A stretch of DNA of 64,000 nucleotides from Pseudomonadota bacterium (GTDB lineage: Bacteria; Pseudomonadota; Alphaproteobacteria; Micavibrionales; UBA2020): contig JAJZVA010000001.1 of NCBI GenBank assembly GCA_021845905.1, forward strand, positions 186,001 through 250,000, written 5' to 3'. Positions 34,960 through 45,220 of the stretch are shown one piece after another. The notes under the pieces are model-generated. The model did not search any database, had not been told where the DNA came from, and worked only from the letters and a program-made list of their open reading frames with translations. Position 1 is the stretch's first letter; every line of letters starts with the position of its first letter. Position numbers and translations under genes: made by a program.

Positions 34960-36501
34960 ATGCCACGCGACAATAGCAATCCACTCTCCAATCTTGCGGC
35001 ACAGTTGAATATCGAACGCGCCGGCATCCCCGCCGACGTCGATGCCGCCATTGCGGATTTTCTTGCAAACGCCAACAAGCACCTTGCCGACAAAGTCATT
35101 AAAAGCATCAAGGCTTACGGCGACACCAAGACGGGTTTCGCCGCGTGGCAGAATTTCCTCCGCGACGAGGATTATATCGCCTTGCGCAAAAGCGTGCATG
35201 ACCTGAAGATATCCATGAGGAAAGCCTACGGCATGTCCAGCGTTACCGTTAAAGAGATGCAAAGACAAGATAGAAAAAAAACCTACATGCCGCACAGGGC
35301 GCTTGGCCGCAGCCTAATGTCCGCCTTTAATCTTGTCGCCGGCTCCACATTGGCGGGAAACAACCGCGGCGGACTTAGCTTCAGACAGGAAATGGCTTTT
35401 GAAGGTTTTGTCGCCGCGCACATCATGTACGCAGAGCCGGGTGCATCGATCGAGCCGTTGACCGCCGTTCTCGCGCCTTACCTGAGAAAAGCCGTCGCTG
35501 AAAAACTCGCGGTTTCATACGAGAGCCTCAAAAAACAGTCCGGAAAACCGCTGCTGGATGAAGAGATCGTGCGCAGCCTTCGCGGCCAGATCCTTGAAAC
35601 GGCCTATGCGCGTTTCGACAAGCTGGCGGAAGAACTTCGCGCGCCGCAGGTTTCGTCCATGCAATCTTACGATTTCGACGCGGAACAAATGCCCAAAGAC
35701 GCCCGCTTCGGCGTCGAATTCGAGGCATTTATACCAAATGGCCAGAAATATCCGGCAAACATCATGACGCTCTCGAAGACCTTCAATGAGCTTGGCCTGT
35801 CAGCGGCTACCGCCATGATGCCGAAACAGGACAGCACGTTTGACAAGTGGCGCATGACCGCCGATTCTTCCATCATCAATCCGCTGAACGTCAACGGGCG
35901 CTACAAGATCAGCCAAAGACTGAACGGCGGCGGGGCGGAAATCGTTTCTCCCGTTCTGTCGGGCGTCATCGGCGCAAAGTTGCTTCAACGCGCCGAGCGG
36001 CTGTTGCAAGACCTGCAATTCAGGACCAACAGCAGCTGCGGCCTGCACGTACACGTCGACATGTCGCGCACGACGCTCGCGGAACAAAAAAATATCGTAA
36101 AAGCGCTCTGCCGCAACGAGGAAGCGCTTGACGCCCTCGTCGCCCCCGAAAGACGCGACACGCCTTTCGCGCGTTCCATCCGCGGAACCGATCTCGCCGC
36201 CGTCGACGCCGCCGCGACCACGGAAGAGCTGGTTGCACTCGTCAATCCGCACAACGACCGCAACTACAAATTCGACTTCACGGGTCTCGTCACGGAAAAT
36301 GCGCCGCCGACACTGCAGTACCGCGCGGCGGGCGGCGCGGGTTATCTTGGCACAGCCGGAGATTACACGATCATTCTCTGCAATTTCACAAAACAGGCGC
36401 TTACCGACCCGAACATCAAGCTGAATGACGTTATCAGCAACCTTTCCGCGCAAAAGCACGGCATGCGCCCGCAACCGGCGGCTACCCGCTGGGGGATTTA
36501 A
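34960..36501 (+). CDS. Amidoligase-family protein with novel N-terminal region
   Basis: A 513-residue protein. The start at 34960 is preferred over 34930 because AGAAGGA sits nine bases upstream. The C-terminal half looks like a COOH-NH2 amidoligase of the glutamine-synthetase/GCS fold: F250-G-V-E-F-E255, then D-S-S-I, G-A-E-I-V-S-P (about 325-331), S-C-G-L-H363-V-H365-V-D367, and E-R-R. These are the acidic and histidine metal/ATP positions of the family. Residues 1-240 are mostly helical, charged and unrecognised. Predicted chemistry: ATP-dependent amide bond formation. Its stop overlaps the convergent aspS stop (TTAA), so the insertion is tight against a housekeeping gene. Confidence 0.75.
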   Translation: MPRDNSNPLSNLAAQLNIERAGIPADVDAAIADFLANANKHLADKVIKSIKAYGDTKTGFAAWQNFLRDEDYIALRKSVHDLKISMRKAYGMSSVTVKEMQRQDRKKTYMPHRALGRSLMSAFNLVAGSTLAGNNRGGLSFRQEMAFEGFVAAHIMYAEPGASIEPLTAVLAPYLRKAVAEKLAVSYESLKKQSGKPLLDEEIVRSLRGQILETAYARFDKLAEELRAPQVSSMQSYDFDAEQMPKDARFGVEFEAFIPNGQKYPANIMTLSKTFNELGLSAATAMMPKQDSTFDKWRMTADSSIINPLNVNGRYKISQRLNGGGAEIVSPVLSGVIGAKLLQRAERLLQDLQFRTNSSCGLHVHVDMSRTTLAEQKNIVKALCRNEEALDALVAPERRDTPFARSIRGTDLAAVDAAATTEELVALVNPHNDRNYKFDFTGLVTENAPPTLQYRAAGGAGYLGTAGDYTIILCNFTKQALTDPNIKLNDVISNLSAQKHGMRPQPAATRWGI

Positions 36502-38315
36502 CCCGCCGCCTTCACCGCCGCTTTCGGCAGGTCGAGCTTGATGTGCACTTCTTTGAGCTGCGCGGGCTCGGCGGGCGACGGCGCGCCCATCAGCAAATCC
36601 TCGGCCTGCTGGTTCATCGGGAAGGCGATGACCTCGCGCACGTTCTTCTGGTCGGCGAGGAACATCACCATGCGGTCGATGCCGAAGGCGCAGCCGCCGT
36701 GCGGCGGGGCGCCGAACTTGAAGGCGCTGTACATGCCGCCGAACTTTGCGCGCACCGCTTCCGCCGGATAGCCGGCGATGCCGAAGGCGCGCTCCATGAT
36801 CTCTGGCACGTGGTTGCGGATGCCGCCCGAGGCCAGCTCGACGCCGTTCAGGACGCAATCATACTGGAAGGCTTTTATTTTCAGCGGGTCGTCGCCGTTC
36901 AGTGCCTTGAGGCCGCCCTGCGGCATGGAGAACGGGTTGTGCGAGAAATCGACCTTGCCGGTGCGCTCGCTGATCTCGTACATCGGGAAGTCGACGATCC
37001 AGCAGAACTTGAAGGTGTCTTTTTCGATGATGTCCATGTCCTCGGCGATTTTGGTGCGGGCGAGACCGGCCATCTTCGCCGCCTTGTCCGCCATGTCGCA
37101 GACGAAGAACACCGCGTCTCCGGTTTCGACGCCGCAGAGGCGGCGCAGTTCCGCCTGCGCGGCATCGGGAACAAATTTCGCAATAGGCCCTTTTCCACCT
37201 TCGCTTTCAAAAACGATATAGCCCAGCCCCGGCGCGCCCTCGCCCTGCGCCCAGCTGTTGAGCTTGTCGAAGAAGCTGCGCGGCTTGTCGAACACCGCGG
37301 GCGCGCGGATGGCGCGGACGACGCCGCCTTTTTCCAGCACGCCCTTGAAGGCCTTGAACTGGACGTCATCGCGGGCGAAAACTTCCGTCACGTCGGTGAT
37401 GACCAGCGGGTTGCGCAGGTCGGGCTTGTCGTTGCCGTATTTGAGCATGGATTCGTCGTACGGAATGCGCACGAACGGCGGCGGCGTGACGCTGAATTTC
37501 TTGCCGTTGAAAGCCGAAAACTCCTCGAACATGCCGTAGATGACGGGTTCCATCGCGGCGAAGACGTCGTCCTGCGTGACGAACGACATCTCGACGTCGA
37601 GCTGGTAGAATTCCCCGGCGGTGCGGTCGGCGCGCGCGTCCTCGTCGCGGAAGCACGGCGCGATCTGGAAGTAGCGGTCGAAGCCCGACATCATCAGTAA
37701 TTGCTTGAACTGCTGCGGCGCCTGCGGCAAAGCGTAGAACGTGCCGGGATGCAGGCGCGAAGGCACGAGGAAGTCGCGCGCGCCTTCCGGGCTTGAGGCC
37801 GTCAAAATCGGCGTCTGGAACTCGCGGAAGCCCTGCTCGTTCATGCGGCGGCGGAGCGACGAAACCACGTCGCAGCGCAAAACGATGTTGCGGTGCAGGA
37901 CCTCGCGGCGCAAATCGAGGAAGCGGTATTTCAGGCGCACGTCCTCGCCGTAAGGCTCGTCGGAGTTGACCTGTAGCGGCAACATGTCCGTCACCGGCGC
38001 GGACAAAAGGTCGAAGGCCTTGAGCTTCACTTCGATCTCGCCGGTGGGGAGTTTGGAATTTTTGGTTTCGGCGGTGCGTTCGACCACCTCGCCCGTCACG
38101 GAGATCACGTTTTCGAGCTTCAGCTTCTCCACCGCCTCGAACAGCGGGTTGTCGGTGTTGATGACCACCTGCGTCAGGCCGTAATGATCGCGCAGGTCGA
38201 TGAACAAAAGGCCGCCGTGGTCGCGCTTCCTGTGAATCCAGCCGGCGATTTTCACCGTCTGGCCCGCGTCGCTGGCGCGCAGGTCGTTGCATTTATGGGT
38301 GCGATAGGCGTGCAT
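36498..38315 (-). CDS. aspS: Aspartyl-tRNA synthetase
   Basis: A 605-residue bacterial-type AspRS. The OB-fold anticodon domain ([15 protein letters not shown]) is followed by class II motif 2 ([11 protein letters not shown]), the bacterial GAD insertion (about 290-420), and motif 3 ([12 protein letters not shown]). The active-site C-terminus has [12 protein letters not shown]. It charges tRNA-Asp; in organisms lacking AsnRS it also charges tRNA-Asn. Its length is normal. It is a monocistronic unit convergent with the amidoligase. Confidence 0.97.
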   Translation of the reverse strand: MHAYRTHKCNDLRASDAGQTVKIAGWIHRKRDHGGLLFIDLRDHYGLTQVVINTDNPLFEAVEKLKLENVISVTGEVVERTAETKNSKLPTGEIEVKLKAFDLLSAPVTDMLPLQVNSDEPYGEDVRLKYRFLDLRREVLHRNIVLRCDVVSSLRRRMNEQGFREFQTPILTASSPEGARDFLVPSRLHPGTFYALPQAPQQFKQLLMMSGFDRYFQIAPCFRDEDARADRTAGEFYQLDVEMSFVTQDDVFAAMEPVIYGMFEEFSAFNGKKFSVTPPPFVRIPYDESMLKYGNDKPDLRNPLVITDVTEVFARDDVQFKAFKGVLEKGGVVRAIRAPAVFDKPRSFFDKLNSWAQGEGAPGLGYIVFESEGGKGPIAKFVPDAAQAELRRLCGVETGDAVFFVCDMADKAAKMAGLARTKIAEDMDIIEKDTFKFCWIVDFPMYEISERTGKVDFSHNPFSMPQGGLKALNGDDPLKIKAFQYDCVLNGVELASGGIRNHVPEIMERAFGIAGYPAEAVRAKFGGMYSAFKFGAPPHGGCAFGIDRMVMFLADQKNVREVIAFPMNQQAEDLLMGAPSPAEPAQLKEVHIKLDLPKAAVKAAG

Positions 38316-38630
38316 ATCCGTTCTCCGCTCGGGTGGATGACATTAAAAAGCCCCTCTTTTTATCATAAATCATTGAGAAATCAACTGATTTTTATACTTT
38401 CAGGCCGCCACCCGCCGCCATAAACCATTGATTGATCATAATGAAACGCCTCCGCCATCGATAGACAGCGTGGATTCCGGACAGACACATCCGCCATATC
38501 CGGAAAAAGCGCATTATAGCCGGCTTAAAACCCAGGCTCAGGACCTGTTCATGCTGACCCCGAGATATTCTTCATATTGCTTTTACATAGCCTAAAATAT
38601 TCTGTCAATAGAATTTCCGCGCAGGAGCGC

Positions 38631-38659
38631 TTGACTTTATATACAATTTGTGATTGAAT
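38631..38659 (+). promoter_or_regulatory. Candidate sigma70 promoter of a small RNA
   Basis: TTGACT (38631-38636) and TTGAAT (38654-38659) with 17-bp spacing lie just before the structured, terminated segment at 38666-38745. The -35 is good; the -10 matches four of six. The 315 bp between the aspS start and this box show no gene; part of it must hold the aspS promoter. Confidence 0.45.
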
Positions 38660-38665
38660 AAAAGA

Positions 38666-38745
38666 GCTCATGCGGTGGGAGAAATCCCATCCCTGTGCCA
38701 CAGTTGAAGGACCTGGTCTGGCTCTAAGCCGACGGGTCCTTTTTT
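38666..38745 (+). ncRNA. Candidate ~80-nt small RNA or leader with intrinsic terminator
   Basis: The segment has a six-pair stem GTGGGA/TCCCAT closed by a GAAA tetraloop, a short CTGT/ACAG hairpin, and a terminator in which AAGGACC (38707-38713) pairs with GGTCCTT (38735-38741), with an inner GGC/GCC helix and a T-run. No ORF with a ribosome site fits. It could be a stand-alone sRNA or an attenuated leader for the winged-helix gene at 38948. I cannot match it to a known RNA family by eye. Confidence 0.5.
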
Positions 38746-38869
38746 ATTTTCACGCAAACGAAAGGAGCAGTTTTGCGTTCCGCCCCTCTTGCGCCCCGCG
38801 CCCGCCTTCGTGCGCCGTTTCATCCTGTTACATCTGCGTTAAATCCATTTCCCGCGCCACGAAAAAATA

Positions 38870-38950
38870 CGGACAAATGCAGACCGGATGCGGACAAATG
38901 CGGGTCGCTTGCGGGCAGATGCGGACGGAATGCGGACAAATACGGACATG
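38870..38950. repeat. Helically phased repeat array (CGGACAAATG, alternating 10/11 bp)
   Basis: Eight consecutive units beginning CGG/CAG run from 38870 to 38950 with lengths 10, 11, 10, 11, 10, 11, 10 and 8. Examples are CGGACAAATG (38870, 38891), CGGGCAGATG (38912) and CGGACAAATA (38933). The period of 21 bp equals two turns of B-DNA and also seven codons. The array ends exactly in the ATG of the winged-helix gene. Units are adjacent with no spacers, so it is not CRISPR. Confidence 0.85.
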
Positions 38951-39211
38951 AAAAACGAGAATTCCGGAAATTCAACCTGCGATTGTGTTTACGAGGACGA
39001 GGCGCTGGAAGATCCGACCGTTCCCCCCGTCGCCGCGAAAATCCATCGCGTGCTGTGGCGCGAAAAACGCCTGACCATCGGCGGTCTTTGCGGTACGCAC
39101 GACCTGCGCAAGACTCCGCGCAGCACGATCAAACAAAACCTGCGCCTGCTGGTCGCGCGCGGCCACGCGCAACGCCACGGCCGCGGCAAGGGCACATGGT
39201 ACACGCTGTAG
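38948..39211 (+). CDS. Small winged-helix DNA-binding protein, 87 aa
   Basis: The C-terminal two thirds look like a winged helix: V-A-A-K-I-H-R-V-L-W-R-E-K-R-L-T-I (helix 1), G-L-C-G-T-H-D-L-R-K-T-P-R-S-T-I-K-Q-N-L (recognition region), L-L-V-A-R-G-H-A-Q-R, then a basic G-R-G-K-G-T-W-Y wing. The start is uncertain: in-frame ATGs at 38888, 38930 and 38948 all lie in the repeat array; 38948 is chosen because the array then stays non-coding. No strong ribosome site precedes any of them. It probably binds the array and controls itself, which is inference. Its stop is 2 bp from that of the convergent DUF2336 gene. Confidence 0.65.
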   Translation: MKNENSGNSTCDCVYEDEALEDPTVPPVAAKIHRVLWREKRLTIGGLCGTHDLRKTPRSTIKQNLRLLVARGHAQRHGRGKGTWYTL

Positions 39212-39213
39212 AC

Positions 39214-40344
39214 TCAGATCAAGTCCGGATTGCGCGAAAGTTCCTTGCGGAAGCTGGCGATTTCGCTCTCGCGCGCGGCGTCGAAATATTTCAGCGCGTC
39301 GGCGAGCGTGCGCGGATCGACGATCTTCTCCTCCGACCGCGCGGCATGGCTGAGCAGATAGATCGAAGCGAATTCCGACTTCATCATGCCGATCGCGCGG
39401 CAGGAGAACGCGAAGGACTTGCCGCCTTCCTGCCGCATGACGCGCAACGCGCCGTCGGCTTTCAGCCCCATCTTCACGGCGAACAGCGCGACGAAGAACG
39501 AAACCTGTCCTCGGCGGAGCGTCCTGATCATCAGGTTCGGCGTGATCTCGCCCCGCTCGTTGAAACGCGCCGCCAGCGCCGTCATTTCCGGCGTGACGCA
39601 AAGGCCGCTTTTCGCCTCGCGGCACAGTTCCTCGACCAGGCCGTCGAGCGCCGCCTCGACGCTCGCCGACCTCACGCTGAACCTTTTCGCGATCTCGCAG
39701 CGCAAAGCCTGCGAAACGCAGCCGTAGAGGTCGGTCGCGAGATCCCCGTCCACTTCCGGACGGCGGAGCAAGGCTTCCTGCAGCTTCTCGTGCTTGAGCG
39801 CCGTTTTGACCAGACGCTTCATGCCGGACTTCGGCAAGTTCACCTGCGGGTTTTCGAGCATGTTGATCGCCGTGCCCGCGTCGCCCGTGTCGATCAGCCG
39901 TCCGGCCACCGCCGGGCTGATATGCGCGCGTTGCGCGATCGAGCGCCAGTAGTCCGCGCCCTTCGAGGAAATGATGTAGACAAGATCGACGTCGTTCAGC
40001 ACCGTGCTGTGCCGCAGGATCGGCCGCGCGACCGATATCTCGTCGTTGGCGAGGAAGATCACCACTTCCGGCGGCACGTTCGGAAAAACCGCCAGCCTTT
40101 CGGCCAGAGCTTCCCTGAAGTCGATCTCCGCCTGACGGATCAGTTGCATCATGATTTCGACGACCAGCCGGTGCTCCATCTGGTTCAGCGCGTCATTTTC
40201 GAAGAAATCCGACACCGCGCCGGCCAGCGTGTAGCGACCCTTCGGCGTCGTATCCTGCGCAAGCTTCAGAAGCTGCCTCGAATCCATTTTTGCGATCCCC
40301 CGCGCATGGCTCTCAGAGCCTGTATTCCCCAAATTATTCAACAC
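39214..40344 (-). CDS. DUF2336-family helical-repeat protein
   Basis: A 376-residue, almost all-helical protein typical of DUF2336, a family common in alphaproteobacteria. It has repeated antiparallel helices with R-L-V-V-E-I-M-M-Q-L, L-A-E-R-L-A, P-P-E-V-V-I-F-L-A-N-D-E-I-S-V-A-R-P-I-L, S-P-A-V-A-G-R-L-I-D-T-G-D and R-S-A-S-V-E-A-A-L-D-G-L. The function is unknown; related HEAT-like architecture suggests a protein-binding scaffold. The GTG at 40344 follows a GGGGAACAGGGG site; an ATG at 40287 is an alternative. It is divergent from the rimP operon. Confidence 0.8.
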   Translation of the reverse strand: MLNNLGNTGSESHARGIAKMDSRQLLKLAQDTTPKGRYTLAGAVSDFFENDALNQMEHRLVVEIMMQLIRQAEIDFREALAERLAVFPNVPPEVVIFLANDEISVARPILRHSTVLNDVDLVYIISSKGADYWRSIAQRAHISPAVAGRLIDTGDAGTAINMLENPQVNLPKSGMKRLVKTALKHEKLQEALLRRPEVDGDLATDLYGCVSQALRCEIAKRFSVRSASVEAALDGLVEELCREAKSGLCVTPEMTALAARFNERGEITPNLMIRTLRRGQVSFFVALFAVKMGLKADGALRVMRQEGGKSFAFSCRAIGMMKSEFASIYLLSHAARSEEKIVDPRTLADALKYFDAARESEIASFRKELSRNPDLI

Positions 40345-40582
40345 CCCTGTTCCCCCTATTATAGCAATATTTTTATTATTATGTATATAGATATTTCAAT
40401 TACCAATAAAACTTTATACAAATTATGTTAATAAATAATGAATTTTTGGGAGTTTAAAACGCGCATGAAAAAAACATACCTAATAAACGTAAAAAAAACC
40501 TTGCTAAAAAGCCCTGCCGCGCGTTATAAACCTGCTAAATCCCAAGCTGGTATAGGTGATATGCCCATAGTCAGCATTAACA

Positions 40583-40615
40583 AAAAGGGTGGGCTTCAAA
40601 AGAGCCCGCCCTTTT
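40583..40615 (+). terminator. Strong hairpin 14 bp upstream of rimP (terminator/attenuator)
   Basis: AAAAGGGTGGGCTT (40583-40596) pairs with GAGCCCGCCCTTTT (40602-40615) over a five-base loop: 14 pairs including two G.T. It ends 14 bases before the GTG of rimP and only a few bases before its AGGA ribosome site. Either it ends an upstream transcript or it attenuates the rimP-nusA-infB operon, whose leader (40345-40629) has no convincing gene. Confidence 0.7.
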
Positions 40616-40629
40616 GCTTAGGAAAAAAA

Positions 40630-41160
40630 GTGAACAAACCGCCTCTGACGAGCAAAATCGAGAACGCCATCACCCCCACCGTCGAATCGATGGGGTTCGA
40701 ACTGGTGCGCGTGCTGATCACAGGTTCGGGCAAGCCGACCCTGCAGATCATGGCCGAGCGTCCGTGGGATCCCGAGACGCGGAAAGGCGGCACGATCACC
40801 ATCGACGAATGCGGCAAGCTCAGCCAGGCCGTCTCTGCGGTGCTCGACGTCAAGAACGTGATGGAAGACAAGCCCTATTTCCTCGAAGTCGGCTCGCCGG
40901 GCATCGACCGCCCGCTCACGCGCCTCAAGGACTTCGCGCGCTTCGCCGGACAGGAGGCGAAAGTGGAAATCGAACCCGCCATCGACGGGCGCAAGCGCTT
41001 CAAGGGAACGCTGAAGGGCACCAGGGGCAAAAACGTCCTGATGTCCGCGGAAGACGGCGACGTGGAAATTCCCTTCGCTTCGATCGAAAAGGCGAAACTG
41101 ACCATCATGGACGAACTTTTGAAACCGAAACAACGCAGCAAGCAAATTAAAGCCAACTAG
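40630..41160 (+). CDS. rimP: Ribosome maturation factor RimP
   Basis: A 176-residue RimP. The GTG start at 40630 is chosen because AGGA precedes it and the product then begins N-K-P-P-L-T-S-K-I-E-N-A-I-T-P-T-V, aligned with the family start. An in-frame ATG at 40438 would translate through the hairpin at 40583. Landmarks: S-M-G-F-E-L-V-R-V, I-T-I-D-E-C-G-K-L-S-Q-A-V-S-A, Y-F-L-E-V-G-S-P-G-I-D-R-P-L, and a C-terminal SH3-like fold with K-G-T-L-K-G. It assists late 30S assembly. It is the first gene of the rimP-nusA-infB-rbfA-truB-rpsO unit; nusA follows after 18 bp. Confidence 0.95.
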   Translation: MNKPPLTSKIENAITPTVESMGFELVRVLITGSGKPTLQIMAERPWDPETRKGGTITIDECGKLSQAVSAVLDVKNVMEDKPYFLEVGSPGIDRPLTRLKDFARFAGQEAKVEIEPAIDGRKRFKGTLKGTRGKNVLMSAEDGDVEIPFASIEKAKLTIMDELLKPKQRSKQIKAN

Positions 41161-41178
41161 GAGAACAGGAAAAAGAAA

Positions 41179-42723
41179 ATGCAGGAATTACTTCAAGCAG
41201 CAGACGCCGCCGCCCGCGAGAAAAACATCGACCGTGAAATCGTCATCGTCGCGATGGAAGAGGCCATCCAGAAAGCAGGCCGTTCCAAATACGGCTACGA
41301 CCACGACATCCGCGCCACCATCGACCGCAAGACGGGCGAGATCGCGCTTTACCGCTACCGCACGGTGGTCGAGGCCTTCGATCCGGAAACGCCGGAGCTC
41401 GAGCCGCAGCAGATCCTGCTGAAGGACGCGAAGAAGATCAACAAGGAGATCCAGATCGGCGAGTTCATCATCGACAGCCTGCCGCCGCTCGATTTCGGCC
41501 GCATCGGCGCGCAGACCGCCAAGCAGGTCATCTTCCAGAAGGTGCGCGACGCCGAACGCGAAAAGCAATACGAGGAATACAAGGACCGCGTGGGCGAAAT
41601 CGTCTCCGGCGTGGTCAAGCGCGTGGAATACGGCAACGTCACCGTCGATCTCGGCCGCGGCGAAGCCTTCATGCGCCGCAACGACGCCCTGCCCCGCGAA
41701 CACTTCAAGACCGGCGACCGCGTCCGCGCCTACATCGCCGACGTCCGTCAGGAGCCGCGCGGCCCGCAAGTGTTCCTGAGCCGCACGCACGCCGACTTCC
41801 TCGCCAAACTGTTCAAGCAGGAAGTGCCTGAAATCTACGACGGCATCATCGAGATCCGCGCCGTCGCGCGCGATCCGGGCAGCCGCGCCAAAATCGCCGT
41901 CATCTCCCGCGACGGCAACATCGATCCGGTCGGCGCCTGCGTCGGCATGCGCGGCAGCCGCGTGCAGGCTGTCGTCAGCGAACTGCAGGGCGAGAAGATC
42001 GACATCATTCCCTGGACGGAAGACACGGCGACCTTCGTGGTCAACGCGCTTTCGCCCGCCGAAGTCACCAAGGTCGTCATGGACGAGGACAACCGCCGCC
42101 TCGACGTCGTCGTGCCCGACGACCAGCTGTCTCTGGCCATCGGCCGCCGCGGGCAGAACGTCCGCCTCGCGACGCAGCTCTCCGGCTGGAACATCGACAT
42201 CATGACGGAAGCGGAAGAATCCGAACGCCGCCAGAACGAGTTCAAAACGCGCTCCGCCCTCTTCATCGAGGCGCTGGACGTGGATGAAGTCATCGCCCAC
42301 CTGCTGGTGGTCGAAGGCTTCGTTTCGATCGAGGACATCGTCGAAACGTCCGATGCCGAAATCGCCCGCATCGAAGGCTTCGACGAAGACATCGCCGTCG
42401 AGCTGAAGCGCCGCGCGACCGGCTGGCTCGCCACCAAGAAGGACGCCTTCGAAAAACGCGCCAAGGAAATCGGCATCAGCAAGGAACTCGCCGCTGTCGA
42501 AGGCCTGACGCAGGACATGATCATCGTTCTCGGAGAAAACGGCGTCAAGACGATGGACGACCTCGGCGATCTCGCGGGCGACGAACTGCGCGAGATGGTC
42601 GGCGAAGACAAGCTCACGGAATCGCAGGCCAACGCGGTCATCATGGCCGCGCGCGCCGGATGGTTTGCGGAAGATGACGCCGCAAGCGCCGCCGCTGCCG
42701 CAAAAACCGTGAGCAACGCGTAA
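41179..42723 (+). CDS. nusA: Transcription termination/antitermination factor NusA
   Basis: A 514-residue NusA with all domains: the N-terminal RNA-polymerase-binding region (1-130), an S1 domain (about 135-200, beginning [15 protein letters not shown]), two KH domains (about 230-345, with [10 protein letters not shown] and [13 protein letters not shown]). Two C-terminal helix-hairpin-helix acidic repeats follow (about 365-490). It controls pausing, rRNA antitermination and coupling to translation. It overlaps no neighbour; infB begins 24 bp later. Confidence 0.98.
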   Translation: MQELLQAADAAAREKNIDREIVIVAMEEAIQKAGRSKYGYDHDIRATIDRKTGEIALYRYRTVVEAFDPETPELEPQQILLKDAKKINKEIQIGEFIIDSLPPLDFGRIGAQTAKQVIFQKVRDAEREKQYEEYKDRVGEIVSGVVKRVEYGNVTVDLGRGEAFMRRNDALPREHFKTGDRVRAYIADVRQEPRGPQVFLSRTHADFLAKLFKQEVPEIYDGIIEIRAVARDPGSRAKIAVISRDGNIDPVGACVGMRGSRVQAVVSELQGEKIDIIPWTEDTATFVVNALSPAEVTKVVMDEDNRRLDVVVPDDQLSLAIGRRGQNVRLATQLSGWNIDIMTEAEESERRQNEFKTRSALFIEALDVDEVIAHLLVVEGFVSIEDIVETSDAEIARIEGFDEDIAVELKRRATGWLATKKDAFEKRAKEIGISKELAAVEGLTQDMIIVLGENGVKTMDDLGDLAGDELREMVGEDKLTESQANAVIMAARAGWFAEDDAASAAAAAKTVSNA

Positions 42724-42747
42724 ACCCAAAACGAAACGGACTTCGAA

Positions 42748-45216
42748 ATGACCGACAAATCTGAAAAAGAGCAAAAAAAACCGGCCTCCACGGGCAGCAA
42801 GGGCACGCTCAGCCTTAAAGCGCCCCTCGGCGCCGGACCGAAGCGGCGCAACGTCGCGATGGGCCGCTCTGCGAAACCTGTCGCCGTCGAAGTCCGCAAG
42901 AAGCGCGGCGCGCAGGCCGATACGTCCGCCAAGCCCGCCGACACCGGCGACCTGCACCTGACCGAAGCCGAACGCGAAAGCCGCGTCCGCGCCCTGCAAC
43001 AGGCCAAGGAAGCGCCGAAAGAAACGACGACGACGCATTACCAGACCAAGCTCGTCATCAAGACGCCTGAAACAGAAGAAGACGACACGCCGGAAAAAAC
43101 AGCCGCGGAAAGCACTCCGGGCGAAGCCGCGGAAAGCGACCGCGCCGATCCGCAGGCCGCCGTCCCGCCCGCCGACAAAAAACCCACCGGACGCAAGGTC
43201 GATTTCTATACCCGTCCCGCGGCCGATCCGCGCGCCGACACCGCCGACGATTTCAGCAAGAAACGCCCCGGCCTGCGCAACAGCACGGCGCGCAACCGCC
43301 GCAACAGCGGCAAGTTGACCGTCCATCAGGTCATGAACGACACGCTGGGCGACCGCGAGGGCCGCACGCCCTCCATGGCCGCGCAGCGCCGCGCCCGCGA
43401 GCGCATGCGCAAACAGGCCGCCGCGCAGCAGGAAAAAGTCAAGCAGGTCCGCGAAGTCGTCATCCCCGAAGTCATCACCGTGCAGGATCTTGCCAACCGC
43501 ATGACGGAAAAACTCGGCGACGTGGTGAAAAAGCTCATGGGCCTCGGCATCATGGCGACGGCCAACCAGTCGATCGACGCCGACACGGCGGAGCTGATCG
43601 TCCATGAATTCGGCCACACCTTCAAGCGTGTGCAGGAGTCCGACGTCGAACTCGGCGCGCACAGCGCGGAAGACCAGGAAGAAGATCTCAAGCCTCGTCC
43701 ACCGGTCGTGACCATCATGGGCCACGTCGACCACGGCAAAACCTCCCTGCTCGACGCCATCCGCTCCGCCGACGTCGTCGCGCATGAAGCGGGCGGCATC
43801 ACGCAGCACATCGGCGCTTATCAAATCCAGACCAAATCCGGCAAGAAGATCACTTTCATCGACACGCCCGGCCACGCCGCCTTCACCGAAATGCGCGCGC
43901 GCGGCGCGGACGTCACCGACATCGTCGTCCTCGTCGTCGCCGCGGACGACAGCGTCATGCCGCAAACCGTCGAAGCGATCAGCCACGCCCGCGCCGCCGG
44001 CAAGCCGCTCATCGTCGCCATCAACAAATGCGATCTGCCGGGCGCGAATCCGGACAAGGTGCGGCAGGAACTGTTGAGCTATGAGGTCGTTGTCGAAACA
44101 ATGGGCGGCGAGACGCAATGCGTCGAGGTCTCCGCCAAAACCAAAAAAGGCCTGCCCGATCTTGAAGAAGCGATCCTGTTGCAGGCCGAAGTCCTGCACC
44201 TGCGCGCCAATCCCGACCGCACGGCCATCGGCGCCGTCGTCGAATCCCGTCTTGAACAAGGCCGCGGCTCCGTCGCCACCGTTCTCGTTCAAAAAGGCAC
44301 GCTCAAACAAGGCGACATCTTCGTCACCGGCACGGAAACGGGCCGCGTGCGCGCGCTCGTCAACGACCGCGGCCAGCAGGTCAAGGAAGCCTTGCCCGGC
44401 CAGCCGATCGAAGTGCTCGGCCTCTCCGGCACGCCGGAAGCGGGCGACGATTTCACCGTCGTCGAAGACGACGCCAAGGCGCGCAACATCGCCGACTTCC
44501 GCCTGCGCAAAAAGCGCGCTCTCGCCGCCGCCAAGACCAAGAGCGGCCGCGGCGGGCTCGACCAGATGATCAGCGAAATCCAGGCCGGCGTCGCCAAAAA
44601 CATGCCGGTCGTCATCAAGGGCGACGTGCACGGCTCCGTCGAAGCCATCGCCACGGCGCTGGGCAAGCTGACCGAAGAAAACGCGGAAGTGAAAGTGCAG
44701 GTGCTGCACAGCGGCGTCGGCGCCATCACGGAATCCGACGTCACGCTCGCCAACGCCTCCAAGGCGCTGATCATCGGCTTCAACGTCCGCGCCAACCCGC
44801 AGGCGCGCGACCTCGCCAAGCGCGACGGCGTCGAGATCCGCTATTATTCCATCATCTATGAAGTCATCGACGAAGTGAAACAGCTCCTCAGCGGCCTGCT
44901 CTCGCCCGACGTCAAGGAAAAGTTCATCGGCTACGCCGAGATCCGCAAGGTCTTCAACGTCAGCAAGGCCGGAAAGATCGCCGGTTGCTTCGTCACCGAA
45001 GGCCTCGTCAAGCGCGGCGCGAAGGTCCGCCTGCTACGCGACAACGTCGTCATTCACGAAGGCACGCTCAAGACGCTCCGCCGCTTCAAGGACGAAGTGC
45101 GCGAAGTGCAGAAAGGCTACGAGTGCGGCATGGCGTTCGAGAACTACGATGACATCAAGGAAGGCGACATGATCGAAGCCTTCGAGATGGAAGAGACGGA
45201 ACGCAAGCTGGCCTGA
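42748..45216 (+). CDS. infB: Translation initiation factor IF-2
   Basis: An 822-residue IF-2. The N-terminal ~240 residues are charged, Ala/Lys/Glu-rich and poorly structured, as usual. The GTPase carries G325-H-V-D-H-G-K-T332, D-T-P-G-H and N-K-C-D, followed by domain II, domain III and the C-terminal fMet-tRNA-binding domain ([16 protein letters not shown] at about 789-804). It brings initiator tRNA to the 30S subunit. It is slightly short for alphaproteobacteria because the N-terminal extension is modest. rbfA begins 4 bp after its stop. Confidence 0.98.
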   Translation: MTDKSEKEQKKPASTGSKGTLSLKAPLGAGPKRRNVAMGRSAKPVAVEVRKKRGAQADTSAKPADTGDLHLTEAERESRVRALQQAKEAPKETTTTHYQTKLVIKTPETEEDDTPEKTAAESTPGEAAESDRADPQAAVPPADKKPTGRKVDFYTRPAADPRADTADDFSKKRPGLRNSTARNRRNSGKLTVHQVMNDTLGDREGRTPSMAAQRRARERMRKQAAAQQEKVKQVREVVIPEVITVQDLANRMTEKLGDVVKKLMGLGIMATANQSIDADTAELIVHEFGHTFKRVQESDVELGAHSAEDQEEDLKPRPPVVTIMGHVDHGKTSLLDAIRSADVVAHEAGGITQHIGAYQIQTKSGKKITFIDTPGHAAFTEMRARGADVTDIVVLVVAADDSVMPQTVEAISHARAAGKPLIVAINKCDLPGANPDKVRQELLSYEVVVETMGGETQCVEVSAKTKKGLPDLEEAILLQAEVLHLRANPDRTAIGAVVESRLEQGRGSVATVLVQKGTLKQGDIFVTGTETGRVRALVNDRGQQVKEALPGQPIEVLGLSGTPEAGDDFTVVEDDAKARNIADFRLRKKRALAAAKTKSGRGGLDQMISEIQAGVAKNMPVVIKGDVHGSVEAIATALGKLTEENAEVKVQVLHSGVGAITESDVTLANASKALIIGFNVRANPQARDLAKRDGVEIRYYSIIYEVIDEVKQLLSGLLSPDVKEKFIGYAEIRKVFNVSKAGKIAGCFVTEGLVKRGAKVRLLRDNVVIHEGTLKTLRRFKDEVREVQKGYECGMAFENYDDIKEGDMIEAFEMEETERKLA

Positions 45217-45220
45217 TAAA

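Noticed and set aside
38870-38950. CRISPR array
   Set aside because: Units are 10-11 bp and directly adjacent, with no spacers, no typical repeat length and no cas genes in the window.
38773-40431. A 552-codon plus-strand frame running through the repeat array and opposite the DUF2336 gene
   Set aside because: Beyond the array it is antisense to DUF2336, Arg-rich and without motifs. The array part may be translated in a shorter product, but not this one.
40438-40629. A 64-residue N-terminal extension of rimP
   Set aside because: It would be translated through a strong hairpin, is Lys/Asn-rich unlike RimP, and a good ribosome site precedes the GTG at 40630.
41188-44709. A 1173-codon open frame on the minus strand opposite nusA and infB
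   Set aside because: It is antisense to two certain genes, contains no recognisable domain, and is Asp/Val/Phe-rich with R-H runs typical of the reverse complement of GC-rich coding DNA.
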